Under the pieces are notes generated by a model that saw only the letters and a program-made list of their open reading frames with translations, was not told the origin of the DNA and did no database searches. From assembly GCA_022701365.1 (NCBI GenBank), contig JAKUHH010000025.1:1-64000 (forward strand): DNA of 64,000 nucleotides. Direction: 5' to 3'. The stretch's first letter is position 1; each line of letters begins with the position of its first letter. Shown here piece by piece: positions 11,191 to 22,757 of this stretch. The position numbers and the translations under genes were made by a program. Origin of the DNA: Mycocentrospora acerina (lineage: Eukaryota > Ascomycota > Dothideomycetes > Pleosporales).

Positions 11191-12832
11191 GCACCCGAAA
11201 AAAAAATATGTACGTGAACATGCTTAAAGATTTAATTTCTCCTAAAAAAGACAGTTATTGTCAGCTAAAAATTTCAACGGTGAAGAATCGAAAAGAAGAA
11301 CTAAGCTTACAACTAAGCTCAAATGAGATCGTTATGTTCAGATTCATTTCTAAGACTCTGAATCATGAGCTTGACAAATGTTATCGCATTAAATAGAGGA
11401 AGACATAAGCTGAAATACTTAGTAAGACAGAGGTCAGATTACCAGCGTGATTTCCAGAATCTTATGCATCAAATATAGACCAGTAAGCATCAAGTATAGC
11501 GCTGTAGGCTCGAAGATTCAAAGAAGACTTAGAGGAAGCCATATAGGCGTTATTTTCCAATGTGCTTATATGCGTGTTAGGCTGCCTGTATAGGCTGACA
11601 CGTTTACCAAGGCAAGAAATGGAAGAAGTCGTGATGACTATTTGAAGGTAGAATGAAAGCAGCTGTTCTTCTAAGAAGGGCTCTTCTTCATTCTCGTCAC
11701 AACTTAAGGTAATTTGCACAGATCACCCAGTCCAAAAATACCTCCCATCGAAGTAAGTCGAGCTTATTTTTGGAGCACTATTTCTTTCGCACATAACAAT
11801 TGGACTTTCTACAGACTAGCGGATCAACTTCCGCTACTCTCTTTATCAGGGCACAACCCCGTGCTAAAAACTAGCCCAGAAAACATTTAGCATATTTCCA
11901 CCTGGTGCATAAATATGTCAACAGCTTTGTCTAAAACTGCGACTCACAATCTTTCGGTTATCGTCCTGATTGTAGCGATCCACAGTGGTGCAGCAGCCAT
12001 GCTCTATCAGACTGCCCTATGATCCAACGAATACCTCTCTATCGTCGTGAGTTATTATTCTTAGGATTAATTTTTACTACCAAAAAAGCAGTTGGGAAGA
12101 AACCAATTCGAAGAGGGCGTCTATCGTGAAGCACATGAAAATGATGACAAATGACATCCCTATGAGACGCTTGTGGAAAACTTCATAGCGAGAAATAATC
12201 AACAGCTATGAAAGCATTTCCAGAAGATCAAAAGTTATTTTTTAAAATTATCTCCGCCCACCAATCGGTTCATCATGAGTAAACGCAATTTGATATGCAC
12301 GAGCTTGAAATAAGGGGTTCGCATAGAGTCAGTTATCATTGTCCTGTTCGGGCCACCGTCTCTTATCGCATAGCTTGTCAGCCTTACGAAAGTATCTCAA
12401 CGGTTTCCAACTGTGCCTCGTCCTAGCATGTAGCAGTAGTGCTATACCATGTCCGATAGTTCATTCAGCCCTCGCCATTGGAAATTCTTCAAAACTTAAC
12501 TTGTTTTTTCCAACCATAGGCTTATTTTCGCCCCATGATTCTGTCAATTAGGGACCTAGGAGCTCAGATCTTTTTGCGGGTTTCACTAGCCATTGAGCAC
12601 TCGTATTCCAGACGTCTACCCCGCGACTAAAGTGCTGATTCATCATCAACCTTTCTGTTCAGCCAATCATGCTAGCGCTTTTCTCGGTAGCAGCAAGCCA
12701 CATTCATGCTATCGGCATAATAAGTTGCAGCGGTATCTTTAATTTTATTGCAGGTTAGACTTAAATAACAATGAGGAATATTTGTATGCCATCTTCATCG
12801 TGACTCTCTAATAGCTATATCAATCTACCACG

Positions 12833-14946
12833 ATGACTTTGAATTCACTCGATGCAGAAAATTCAACCAACGGTGCAGAAACACCGTTACGTGCGATACC
12901 TGAACACCATCATCATCACCCACACCTTTATGGCGCTGGAAAGAGGATCAGACACTTTTTAAAACCGGATGGGAGAAGAGTCCATGTCGCCGGAAATCCA
13001 GACGAGGCACGCCGCATGAGACAAGAGCTGGGGGTCAATGAGAAAATCGACTTTGAGTTGGTCATTCACGGTAGCCCTGAACACGTGAGTCTCTGGCAGC
13101 CTTGAGGATCGATCGCAGCCTCTTGGCTAACACCTCACAGATCGAAGCTCTCCGCCATACGCATTTGCACCATGAAAACCGCCATCGCCAATTCAAGGAG
13201 GAACATCCAGATCTCGCCGCCGACTTTGAGCATGTCCTTCGCGAACTCGACGCCCTCTCCGCAGAACTCCACATGATTAGCGAGCACGCTGTGCAGCTTG
13301 ATGCCAATTTCTCCAAGTACGGGTATTCTGCACATCTGCGCACCAAGGACTCAAGCGACGAAGAAAGCCTTCCTTCAAGCGACTCTACATTCGACAAAAA
13401 TATATGGCACGCAGGCCGCAAGCTTGGTGAGACGATGCGCTTCTATCAGAAGCCTATCGTTCGGCAGTACTTCCACAAAGGACTTCTATGGCGCGCAAAA
13501 GAGGCACAAGAGGTTGCGAGTTATGAGCTTTTCATTGACCTCTTTTATGTCGGCATCATCGCAATTACAGGTGACACCGCGGCTGAGCATCCAGATGGAA
13601 AATCATTGTTGCGCTTCGCCATCACGTTCATTATGGGCTGGAAGTTCTGGAGCGATATCAGTCTACTCATCTCATGGTTTGACAGTGATGATGTGCTGCG
13701 GCGCTGCAGCGTCCTCTTCGTCTTGATATGTCTACTTGGCTTCACGACTAACATGGTCGACGCATTTGAACACACGTATACCCTGCTCGTCTCCTTTTAC
13801 CTCACATCAAGAGTGTTCTTAATTGGCAGTTTTCTTTGGTTTGCTTACTTCATTCCCATGGTTCGAGGCTCTATGATAGGTAATAGCATTATTGCGCTCA
13901 TTCCTCTCGCACTTTGGATTGGCAGTATTCACGTCGAAGAACCTCGTCGACAAGGGTTAATTTGGACAGCCTTAGCTTTTGACCTCTTCGGTAACTCCCT
14001 TATGATCGTCATCCAAATGGCAGGCGCCATCCAAAAAAGAATACCTGCAGGCTGGAGAGATCGATTGGAATTCTTTCCCGGAACCAACATAGAGCACAGG
14101 ATTGAACGTATTAACGCCTTTGTCACTCTAGTATTCGGATCTTCCGTGTTGGGAATTCTGTACCAAAATAGCACTGTATTTGGCGTCAACGCTTTCTTTG
14201 GTAAGGCGGTACTCGGTCTTATACAAGCTTTTACTTTTAATTGGATCTATTTTGAGATTGACTCGTTCAATCTGCATACACACGCGATCCGACGACATGT
14301 CGTATCCGGTAAGTCGAATAGCATTGATTATGAAGGTTTTGTTAGATAACAACCAACAGCGTTAATCTGGAACTTTATTCACGTACCCTTCATCATGTCC
14401 TTTGTACTCAGCGCTGGTGCGCTCGCTGTTCTTGTCCGGGCGCATGACTGCCCTAACGCTGATGTCGAGACACTGTACGAAACCTTCATTCCGAGGTCTG
14501 AAGCTCACATTTCTACCGGTTTGCAATGGTACTACTGCGCTGGCCTTGGAATCTCTCTCTTTTGTCTTGCTATCATCGCTTGGACGCACACGCACCGCCA
14601 GATTCCTAACCAACGCATTAAGAAGAACAAACGAATTTTCTTTCGTATCGTTGTAGCGGTTATCATCATCTGCTTACCATTAGCACATTTGAATAGTCTA
14701 GAGTTGGAGGCAACGACAACTGGACTAGTTGTCTGTGTGCTAGTACTAGAATTAGTTGGGAGTACATCTTGGGGCGAGAGCTTTTGGTGGGATTCAAACT
14801 GCAGAAGGAGCAACTGCAGTTACAGCGCAAAATGCAAGGTGAAAAAGGAAGAGCTCGAAAAATCCATGATGGATGGGACAGTGCTCAACGTAGAGGAGAT
14901 TTCGAGGAGAGAGAGTGGACAAAAGGGGATTGGAGGAGTTATGTAG
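12833..14946 (+). CDS. LtrA-like multi-pass membrane protein
   Basis: The 668-aa product resembles fungal members of the bacterial low-temperature-requirement A family (PF06772), whose biochemical role is unknown. Exons: 12833-13084, 13141-14308, 14360-14946; the introns (56 and 51 bp) are GT-AG and keep the frame. The first 200 residues are hydrophilic, with a His-rich patch (EHHHHHPHLYG). The family-typical entry EVASYELFIDLFYVGIIAITG follows at about 220-240, then a series of about nine or more hydrophobic helices, with WKFWSDISLLISWFDSDDVL and the C-terminal HVPFIMSFVLSAGALAVLV plus three further segments. The tail is polar. Low-temperature function is only the family name and should not be read as a role here. 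Confidence 0.8.
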
Positions 14947-17375
14947 TGGTGTCTTCAAAGATGATCAAATTATAAACTTGATGGAACCCTCTGAAGCTTA
15001 TAAAATCAGTTACAACGTAACAGTTTGACACAAATCAGGAAAATAAGATATGATAAGAGCCCCTTCCTTGAGACAGCGGTGTCATCCACTCAAATCAAGA
15101 TACCATTTCCCTCAGTTTGAATGATAACTGCTCCGCACAAGTTAAGTTATCTGCTCATATATTAATTCTCTTCTTTAAAGAACCTTCAGGCCTATGCTTC
15201 ATAAGACTCATATCTCGAAATAATTATCAATGTCTGAAATTTAGTCACACATTAAAAGTCCAATTCGTATGCTTCTATTGTTTCTTTCGTTTTTTGCTGA
15301 TGTCAGTAGTCTAAGACAGATCAGGGTATTATAACTATTGGAACAACTTAATCAATGATAAAGTAGATTCGCAACTACGAATAATCAGTAGTTTGGACGA
15401 TCAACCCGTCGATTGCGATGAAAAAATTAATAGGGAAATTTCGTTTACAAGTGAGTAATCTTATGTTCAAATCAGCTTCATTTAACTTTTTGCTTAAAGA
15501 CCTATGCTTGAATCTTTAACAAAGATACTTTCTGATATGAAACCTTCTTCAGATTCTACTTTGCTTTCTTCTTAGTCAACTCTTACTTATCTCTCGCTTC
15601 TGCTAACTGGGGGTTCGCACGACTTCGCAGCCCTAATCCCTATTAAATATGAAGCATGAAGCATGAAAAACAGACAAGCTGTTAAGCCTAAGCGATTGTC
15701 ATGTAAAATTAACTTAATTAAACATGACTTTATTATTGATCAGACCATTAATGTGATTGTTGGAGTAGCCTTATTTGAAGACCTGTTATTGTCCAAGTTA
15801 TTTATAAAAATTCCCAGTACAGTAATCATCATTTTCCAGAACTTTAAGAGTCCATTTCATTTCTCCAATAGGCTTATAAGCAGACTTTTTGCTAATATCT
15901 AGCTGTCTTACATGTTTTCTAGTATCGGAGCATCTCCCGTCTACAAGTCCTTCTTTTCGAAACAACATACAATATAATTAGTCTCTGCCTAATCCTTAAT
16001 TTGTACGGATCTAAAAGAGTAGCTGTTATAGTTATCTAAAACGGTTGATACAGAGTTTTAGATAAAAATCTCCCACGTACTGCCTCAAATTTTGTAATTG
16101 GCTTCAAGTTGCTTTGTTGTCAGGGATCAAAACGGTATCTGTTAGCCAACACTAGTGGCCTATCATGTATGGCAGCATTTGAGTACCCAGCTTCCAAATA
16201 GTCTCCTATTCTTCCTCAGCCAGTCAACCAACAATTGTAGTAGTTACTTGTTCCGCTAGCTACAATAGCAAAAATCTGGGTCATTACCGAGATCGTGCTA
16301 TTTAGCTTTGAGAATCAAAATGAAGGTAATTTATTCGTTTTTTTTATTGCTGTCATCGTTGATTAGTTTTGCGAACCAGTTGTCCCCTTTAGGAAGAGGT
16401 GATCAAATGTATCGTTAATTTAACGTAATTATATATGAAACCAACTTCTTAATTTACTTTGATGTAACAATAGGTTTCTCCCTGAAGTGTAGTAGTAGTA
16501 AAAAACAATTTAGAGTGTGTAAAGGATGTGCTGCTGGATTTAGATAATTTTTAAGCCTACCAGGTGACTTTAGCCAATGTTTCTAACGAAAATAACTTGA
16601 CGAGACATGATGAAAAGAATTTTTTATCATCGAAACTAAAATATGAGTATTTTGTTATAGGTTATGATTGTAAACGCGATGAGTTTTAAAGAAAAACTAG
16701 ATTTAAACCAGCCAATATATACACTAGAGCGGATCTTAAAGTAGGTCTCTATCTTTAAAATTCAGCCAAGTAACTTATTCGCTGAGTGGTTCACGTATCA
16801 TTTGTTATCAACTATGACTCGTACTCGATGACCTTCAAGGTAGCCTGAGTCAGTTTTGATAGTCTTATTGTGTCAATAATATTCTTCGAGTCACGGAACG
16901 TAGCTAGGTTACATCCAAAATTGTTAGTATTTTTCTGCCCGTCTCTACGCAATCTGACCTTGACCAGATGCAGAAGGTCAAAAATTATTATGCCAAGACT
17001 AATTACAAATATATTGCTTGGGCAATTACAAACTCGGGTGAAACAAAATCACATGCCTAATTCAGTCAGTCGCCAAGCATCTAGTGCAAAACTATTATCC
17101 GTATGCACAATACGAACAAAACCTATACTATCATCTTGGACATGCACTTTGTGAGGGCAAGTAATATCACAGAGATAATCCTTAGAGATTGCTTAGCTAT
17201 TCTAGCTCTAGCTGCCGAAGGATCTCGAGCTGTTGTTTCTAAAGGTAGATAAGGCTTGAGATCACGACAGACGATGGGCATTTGAATTGCATTTAAGCAG
17301 GGTCAAGTAACTTGAAAAGTTGGTCCAATCCTTCTTGCTTGCAGCTTCTTCACAACCACAATTGCATCCCTCGCC
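14947..17375. other. AT-rich intergenic tract
   Basis: No supported gene is seen in 2.4 kb. Short open frames at 15117, 15663 and 16870 are unremarkable. A dispersed-repeat copy occupies 16141-16211. The final 100 bases before 17376 become pyrimidine-rich (cttcttgcttgcagcttcttcaca lies just upstream of the start), a usual 5' leader of fungal genes. Confidence 0.45.
16141..16211 (+). repeat. dispersed repeat copy
   Basis: It starts gttagccaacacta and ends tagtctcctattc. The two ends match the copy at 11121-11190 with a similar span (about 70 bp), and the interior is more diverged (for example gcagcatttgagtac versus tgagcacgtgagcac). Confidence 0.55.
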
Positions 17376-19405
17376 ATGAGGTCCGCACTTTTTGCAGCGT
17401 TTGTTTCGTTAGCCACTACCAAAGGCATTCATGCTCACCCTACTGCTCAAAACCCGCATACGCTTAGTCGACGCACAATTGATTTGGAAGCCTTTAGCAT
17501 GGTCGTTAAGACCGAGTACAAAAATGCCACAGAAGTCAATTCAAACTCCACAATCCCTTTGAGAGCACGAGCATCTTCCCAGGACACAGCTACCGAACTT
17601 GTTCAGATTACAGTTCCTGGTGCTACATTTCGTCTTTCTAGTGATCATTACGTTGGCAATAACGGCGTAGCCCATTTTTACTTTAAACAAACCGCAAATG
17701 GACTTGACATTGATAATGCTGATTTTAACGTTAATGCACGTTTGCCTGATTCTTCTTCCTTGTTTGGGTAACTGTCATAGCTGACAGTCATTAGATTGGA
17801 CGAAATGGGAAAGTCTTCTCTTTTGGAAATTCTTTTTACAAGGGCGATGTTGCTGCTACACTGCCTGCGCTAAGCAAGCGTGATATTACTGATCCTGCCG
17901 ACGCTCTTAGATCAGCTGTCAACATCCTAAAACTTCCTATATCTGCTGGCTCTGCAAAATCTGAGCCAAAGACAGACGCTGGTGTAGAGACGTTTGCTAT
18001 CAAATCAACAAGTGGAAGTTTGAACGAGCCTGAGGCGCGTTTAGTGTATCTTCAGGACGCCAACGGTGATCTGAAACTCACTTGGAGAGTTGAGACGGAT
18101 ATTGCAAGCAATTGGCTCTTAACATACGTCGATGCTACTGGTGGAGACAAGGTGCACGCTGTTGTCGACTATTCTGCAGACGAGAGCTACCAGGTTTAGT
18201 AAGCACCCCTCCAAGCTCGGTGCGAGCAACACTAATATGGAAATAGCCCATGGGGCATCAACGACCCTACTGAAGGAGAACGCATCATCATTCAAAATCC
18301 TTTCGATTCTGCTGCAAGTGAATTTGGCTGGCACTCGGATGGCACCACTTGGTTCAAGACCACACGCGGTAATAACGGAGTGGCTCAAACCAATTGGGAG
18401 GACAAACTATCTGATCTTATCAACCTTCCTCGTCCAGTAACTCGAGATCTTAAATTCCACTATCCATACTCGTTAAGCGAGGAGGACTACAAGGTGTATG
18501 CTAATGCCTCAGTCACCCAGCTGTACTATACAGCAAACTTGTATCACGACCTTCTTCACGACCTAGGTTTCAATGAGCAAGCAGGCAACTTTGAGATTAA
18601 CAACAATGGCCAAGGTGGCATTGGGAACGACTTTGTCTTCTTGAATGCCCAAGATGGGAATGGTACTGACAATGCCAACTTTGCCACTCCTCCTGACGGC
18701 CAGGCTGCCCGTATGAGGATGTATATCTGGACTGCGAGTGTTCCTGTCAGGGATTGCTCTTTTGACGCCGGTGTCGTTATCCATGAATACACTCATGGTG
18801 TGTCTAGTCGTCTCACTGGTGGTCCAAGAAACTCGGGCTGTTTAAGTTTGCGAGAATCTCGTGGTATGGGCGAGGGGTGGAGCGACTTTTTCGCTACTGC
18901 TATTCGCCTTAAGAAGGGTGACACTCGAAAAACTGACTACGCTGTGGGTGCTTGGATTAGTAACGACCCAGCGGGTATTCGAAACTTCCTATACTCTACA
19001 AGCATGAGTACTAATCCTCAGACCTATCTGAATGTTGATTTTTACCTTCAGCCTCACCCCATTGGCAACATTTGGGCATCAATGCTGTATGAGGTGCTTT
19101 GGAACCTAATTGACAAGCACGGCAAGAACGACAATGACAAGCCTGATTTTGACCGAAATGGTGTCCCAACCGATGGCAAATTCCTTGCAATGAAGCTTGT
19201 TTTGGATGGCATGAGTCTCCATCCTTGCAATCCTAATTTTGTCCAAGCACGCGACGCCATTGTTGACGCCGATCTGGCCCTTACAGGCGGCTCAAACGTT
19301 TGCGAGATCTGGACTGGTTTTGCAAAGAGAGGTTTGGGTGAGGGGGCAGTGTACTCGACCACAGATCGAGTGGAAAGCTTCAAGATACCCAATGACGTTT
19401 GCTGA
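17376..19405 (+). CDS. secreted fungalysin metalloprotease (M36)
   Basis: This is a 640-aa extracellular zinc metallopeptidase of the fungalysin family, made as a signal peptide (residues 1-20), an N-terminal propeptide with GNNGVAHFYFKQTANGLDIDNADFNVN, and a catalytic domain starting around YPWGINDPTEGER. The zinc-binding helix HEYTHG lies at about residues 434-438 and the third ligand Glu is in GMGEGWSDFF. A. fumigatus MEP is of similar size and motif position. Exons: 17376-17735, 17795-18198, 18247-19405. The second intron (18199-18246) is GT-AG. The first is best read as a GC-AG intron (17736-17794, donor GCACGT), because that keeps the family-conserved NVNIG join; a GT donor at 17730 would drop two conserved residues. 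The enzyme degrades extracellular protein and could feed the peptide transporter at 31422. Confidence 0.93.
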
Positions 19406-20980
19406 AATTGACCGACATAAAAGGTCAGGAGACATGTGAGAAAGAGGTCTCGTTATTGTAATATATACAGTATGGCTAGCAAAAGTAAAATACTACAAAT
19501 AATTCAATGCTCTGTTTTTTCTTTCATCATCAGTAATCGGTAGAATGCATGCCCGCGGATAGTTGCAGTAATTGATTTACATTGGATTCACCAGTTTTTT
19601 GGTTATACTCGTCAACCACAATCTTTGGTTATTGTATTCGGTTGGCGGAAGTATTCCGAAGTAGTTCCGTCTGATACGGGACGACCGAGTGTACCTGGAG
19701 CAATCTCAACTTTTCTCTCACTAGGCTGTGAGTTATGTAACACATGACACCCCAAGCAAGTGTTGAATACACATGATCGACTACCAATATTGGCTGATAG
19801 TTTGTATTTTATGCTTTAGTCTATTGGTTTGTTGAATACTGGGTTCATTCTGCAGCATAGAAATTCAAGATTACATCTCGGGCAAGCGCAATGCAAGAAA
19901 CAAAGTTGGATAACTAGTTGCGGCGACATTTATTTCAATTGAATTTATTTCGATAATTCTTTACATGTAATTTCCAAAGTGTATAAGGTTCGTAATACCT
20001 GGTCGACAAGCAGAGTTTCTCTAGCGGTGGAGTGGTCTGATAAAATCACAATGCGAAGTGGAGCTCTTTCATAATAATCCTATAACAGACGGCTATTATC
20101 ACACCCCACCATTTCTCCAGTAACATGAGTGATCTGGCCAGAACAGCAATCTATCTGCATGTCCGATGCTAACCTACCAATAATGATACAACAAGCCTGA
20201 ATTTCATGTAATCGATCCTTGAGACGTCCTCCAAAGCCCTCGTCAGAGCTTCGAGGGAAACCACTTGATTAGTACCACAACATCTGGATCTCTGGCACCA
20301 AATGCAGGAAGCCGGAGGAAAGAATGAATTATTCAAGTTTTGCTCAAATGGCAGGGCTCTCCATCTTCACCAATAATCTTGGGTGAATTTTGGGTCGACA
20401 GATGACTGGTGGAACATGTTGTGGCTGCCAATCTGCTTAGCTGCATATTTAGATTTCTCTTTCTTAGCCTTGACAAGCTTCACTCGGGAAAGCTTGTCTA
20501 ATTTTCTCCATCGGTTGAGCCTTCCGCCGAGTCCGTCCTGACGGCGGATAGTATTGTTCACGTGAACATGGGACAGGTGTTCCAAGACGGTATCCCTTCC
20601 GCCTGTGTACAGTTGGCCCTTGTTTTCCCCGCCATTTTTACGTTGCGCTCTGCCGATATGGGATTGCGCGGCCCCAAACTTGTTCCTGGGAGATGCGGGG
20701 CCCCGGAGTTGTGCCCTAGTCACTTTGCGGCATCGGTACATGAACATGTATATATAGTCTCTGCAGCAGTTTGGGAGAAATACCCATCCAAACAAAAACG
20801 CGCCGTTGTGAATTCTGACGGCAGATGCCTTGGCAGAGCGTGTAAGAACAGCCACAACAGCCACAACAGTCACAGAGCAAGCCCAGGCTCTAGATACCAT
20901 ACAAAGCGTGAGCTTCTCGTGGATTGGTTCACAACGCCCACGGCCCGACCCACAATTTCCCGCACCAATAAGACTTCGCC
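19406..20980. other. intergenic, promoter of arabinofuranosidase gene at right end
   Basis: 19406-20400 is AT-rich with no gene. From about 20500 the base composition shifts to GC-rich towards the GH54 gene. A minus-strand open frame at 20367-20996 has no recognisable domain and is taken as chance. Confidence 0.45.
20748..20757 (+). promoter_or_regulatory. TATA-like box upstream of abfB-type gene
   Basis: The string gtatatatag lies 224 bp before the chosen ATG at 20981 and is the only strong TATA-like element in the GC-rich upstream segment. The distance implies a long 5' leader, so the assignment is tentative. Confidence 0.4.
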
Positions 20981-22501
20981 ATGTCGACAAGTCCAAGCCT
21001 CGAACGCGCCCGCATGCTGGCTCTAGCCCTGGTCGCCATGGGCTCGCTTGGCGCCGCCGGGCCCTGCGACCTGTACTCGGCGGGCGGAACGCCGTGCATC
21101 GCCGCGCACAGCACGACTCGCGCCCTGTACAGCGCCTACACGGGCCCGCTCTACCAAGTGAAGCGCGGCTCCGACGGCGCCACGACGACCATTGCGCCGC
21201 TGTCCGCCGGCGGTGTGGCCAACGCCGGCACCCAGGACTCGTTCTGCGCCAGCACGACCTGCCTCATCTCCATCATCTACGACCAGTCCGGCCGCGGCAA
21301 CCACCTCACCCAGGCGCCGCCCGGCGGATTCAAGGGCCCCGACACCAATGGCTACGACAACCTGGCCAGCGCGACTGGCGCCCCGGTCACGCTCAACGGC
21401 CAGAAGGCGTATGGCGTCTTCGTCTCGCCCGGCACCGGCTACCGCAACAACGCCGTGAGCGGCTCGGCGACCGGCGACGCGGCCGAGGGCATGTACGCCG
21501 TCCTCGACGGGAGCCACTACAACGGCGCATGCTGCTTCGACTACGGCAATGCCGAGACCAGCGGCCTCGACACGGGCAACGGCCACATGGAGGCCATCTA
21601 CTTTGGCGACAGCACCGGCTGGGGCTCTGGCGCCGGCAGCGGCCCGTGGATCATGGCCGACCTCGAAAACGGCCTGTTCTCCGGCCTCGGCGCGGGCAAC
21701 AACGCCGGCGACCCGTCCATCTCCTCGCGCTTCGTCACCGCCGTCATCAAGGGCGGGCCAAACAAATGGGCCATCCGCGGCGCCAACGCGGCGTCGGGCG
21801 CGCTGTCGACGTACTACAACGGCGTGCGCCCCACGGCGTCGGGCTACAACCCCATGAGCAAAGAGGGCGCCATTGTGCTTGGCATCGGCGGCGACAACAG
21901 CAACGGCGCGCAGGGGACCTTCTACGAGGGCGTCATGACCTCGGGCTATCCGACCGACGCCACCGAGAACGCGGTGCAGGCCAACGTCGTCGCCGCCAAG
22001 TACGCCACCACGTCGCTGGTCAGCGGTCCCGCCTTCACCGTCGGCTCGTCGGTCTCGCTGCGCGCCACCACGGCCGGCTACACGACGCGCTACCTCGCAC
22101 ACACGGGCGCCACGGTCAACTCCCAGGTCGTGTCGTCGTCCAGCAGCACCGCGCTCAAGCAGCAGGCCAGCTGGACGGTTCGTGCCGGCCTTGGCAACAG
22201 CGCCTGCTTCTCGTTCGAGTCCAGGGACACGGCCGGCAGCTACATCCGGCACTCGGACTTTGGGCTCCTGCTCAACGCCAACGACAGCACCAAGCAGTTC
22301 CGTGAAGACGCCACCTTCTGCCCCCAGGCCGGCCTCAACAGCCAGGGCAACTCCATCCGGGCCTGGGGCTATCCCACCCGCTACATCCGCCACTACAACA
22401 ACGTGGCCTACATTGCAAGCAACGGCGGTGTTAATGCCTTCGACTCTGCCACATCGTTCAACGACGACGTGAGTTGGGTGGCTAGTGCCGGCTTTGCTTG
22501 A
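20981..22501 (+). CDS. abfB: secreted alpha-L-arabinofuranosidase B (GH54 + CBM42)
   Basis: The 506-aa intronless enzyme aligns end to end with fungal AbfB, which removes arabinofuranosyl side chains from arabinan and arabinoxylan outside the cell. A signal peptide (hydrophobic LALALVAMGSLGAAG) precedes the mature start GPCDLYSAGGTPCIAAHSTT. The GH54 core holds the expected nucleophile Glu in PWIMADLENGLFSG (E229) and the acid/base Asp in GIGGDNSNGAQG (D305), and the C-terminal CBM42 beta-trefoil begins near residue 345 (repeats of IRHSDFG / IRHYNN type). The ATG at 20981 is used; an internal Met12 (21014) would also leave a signal peptide. Base use is odd: the gene is strongly GC-rich, with C or G at almost every third position, unlike the AT-leaning protease before it. 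It ends 256 bp from the convergent MFS gene. Confidence 0.95.
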   Translation: MSTSPSLERARMLALALVAMGSLGAAGPCDLYSAGGTPCIAAHSTTRALYSAYTGPLYQVKRGSDGATTTIAPLSAGGVANAGTQDSFCASTTCLISIIYDQSGRGNHLTQAPPGGFKGPDTNGYDNLASATGAPVTLNGQKAYGVFVSPGTGYRNNAVSGSATGDAAEGMYAVLDGSHYNGACCFDYGNAETSGLDTGNGHMEAIYFGDSTGWGSGAGSGPWIMADLENGLFSGLGAGNNAGDPSISSRFVTAVIKGGPNKWAIRGANAASGALSTYYNGVRPTASGYNPMSKEGAIVLGIGGDNSNGAQGTFYEGVMTSGYPTDATENAVQANVVAAKYATTSLVSGPAFTVGSSVSLRATTAGYTTRYLAHTGATVNSQVVSSSSSTALKQQASWTVRAGLGNSACFSFESRDTAGSYIRHSDFGLLLNANDSTKQFREDATFCPQAGLNSQGNSIRAWGYPTRYIRHYNNVAYIASNGGVNAFDSATSFNDDVSWVASAGFA

Positions 22502-22757
22502 GCTGTTGCCCGCGTCATTGCGTTGAATCACGACTTGGTAGAAGGCGGAAAGTGCGGGTTTGAATCAGCTGTCTATAATGTGAGTTTAAACTAGTTGTAT
22601 ATAATGTGAAAATGCCTCTGTTCCAAAAAATTACGATTGACACATGTGCGTGGTCAGGTGCTAGCCATGTACAGTCAATGCAACCTGTCAGTATAATGAT
22701 AAACTACATCCACACATTATGCCCTTGTTCTGTCTCCAGAAACTACCTGGTTTTAAT

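Larger units (their letters stand above)
8917..12832. other. long AT-rich intergenic tract, repeat-derived
   Basis: No gene is recognisable in about 3.9 kb. The stretch carries an inverted repeat at 9221-9243, a perfect palindrome at 10505-10528 and a dispersed-repeat copy at 11121-11190. Short open frames at 11462-11719 (minus) and 12339-12551 (plus) have no recognisable features. Base composition is AT-rich with scattered GC-richer fragments, as expected of mutated transposon remains. Confidence 0.5.

Noticed and set aside
20367..20996. 209-residue minus-strand open frame before abfB
   Set aside because: No domain, signal peptide or family resemblance; overlaps the arabinofuranosidase promoter.
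20830..22531. Very long open frames overlapping abfB on both strands (20830-22305 plus, 21023-22531 minus)
   Set aside because: They are Arg/Ala/Gly-rich composition artefacts of a GC3-rich gene; only the frame at 20981-22501 matches a known protein family along its whole length.
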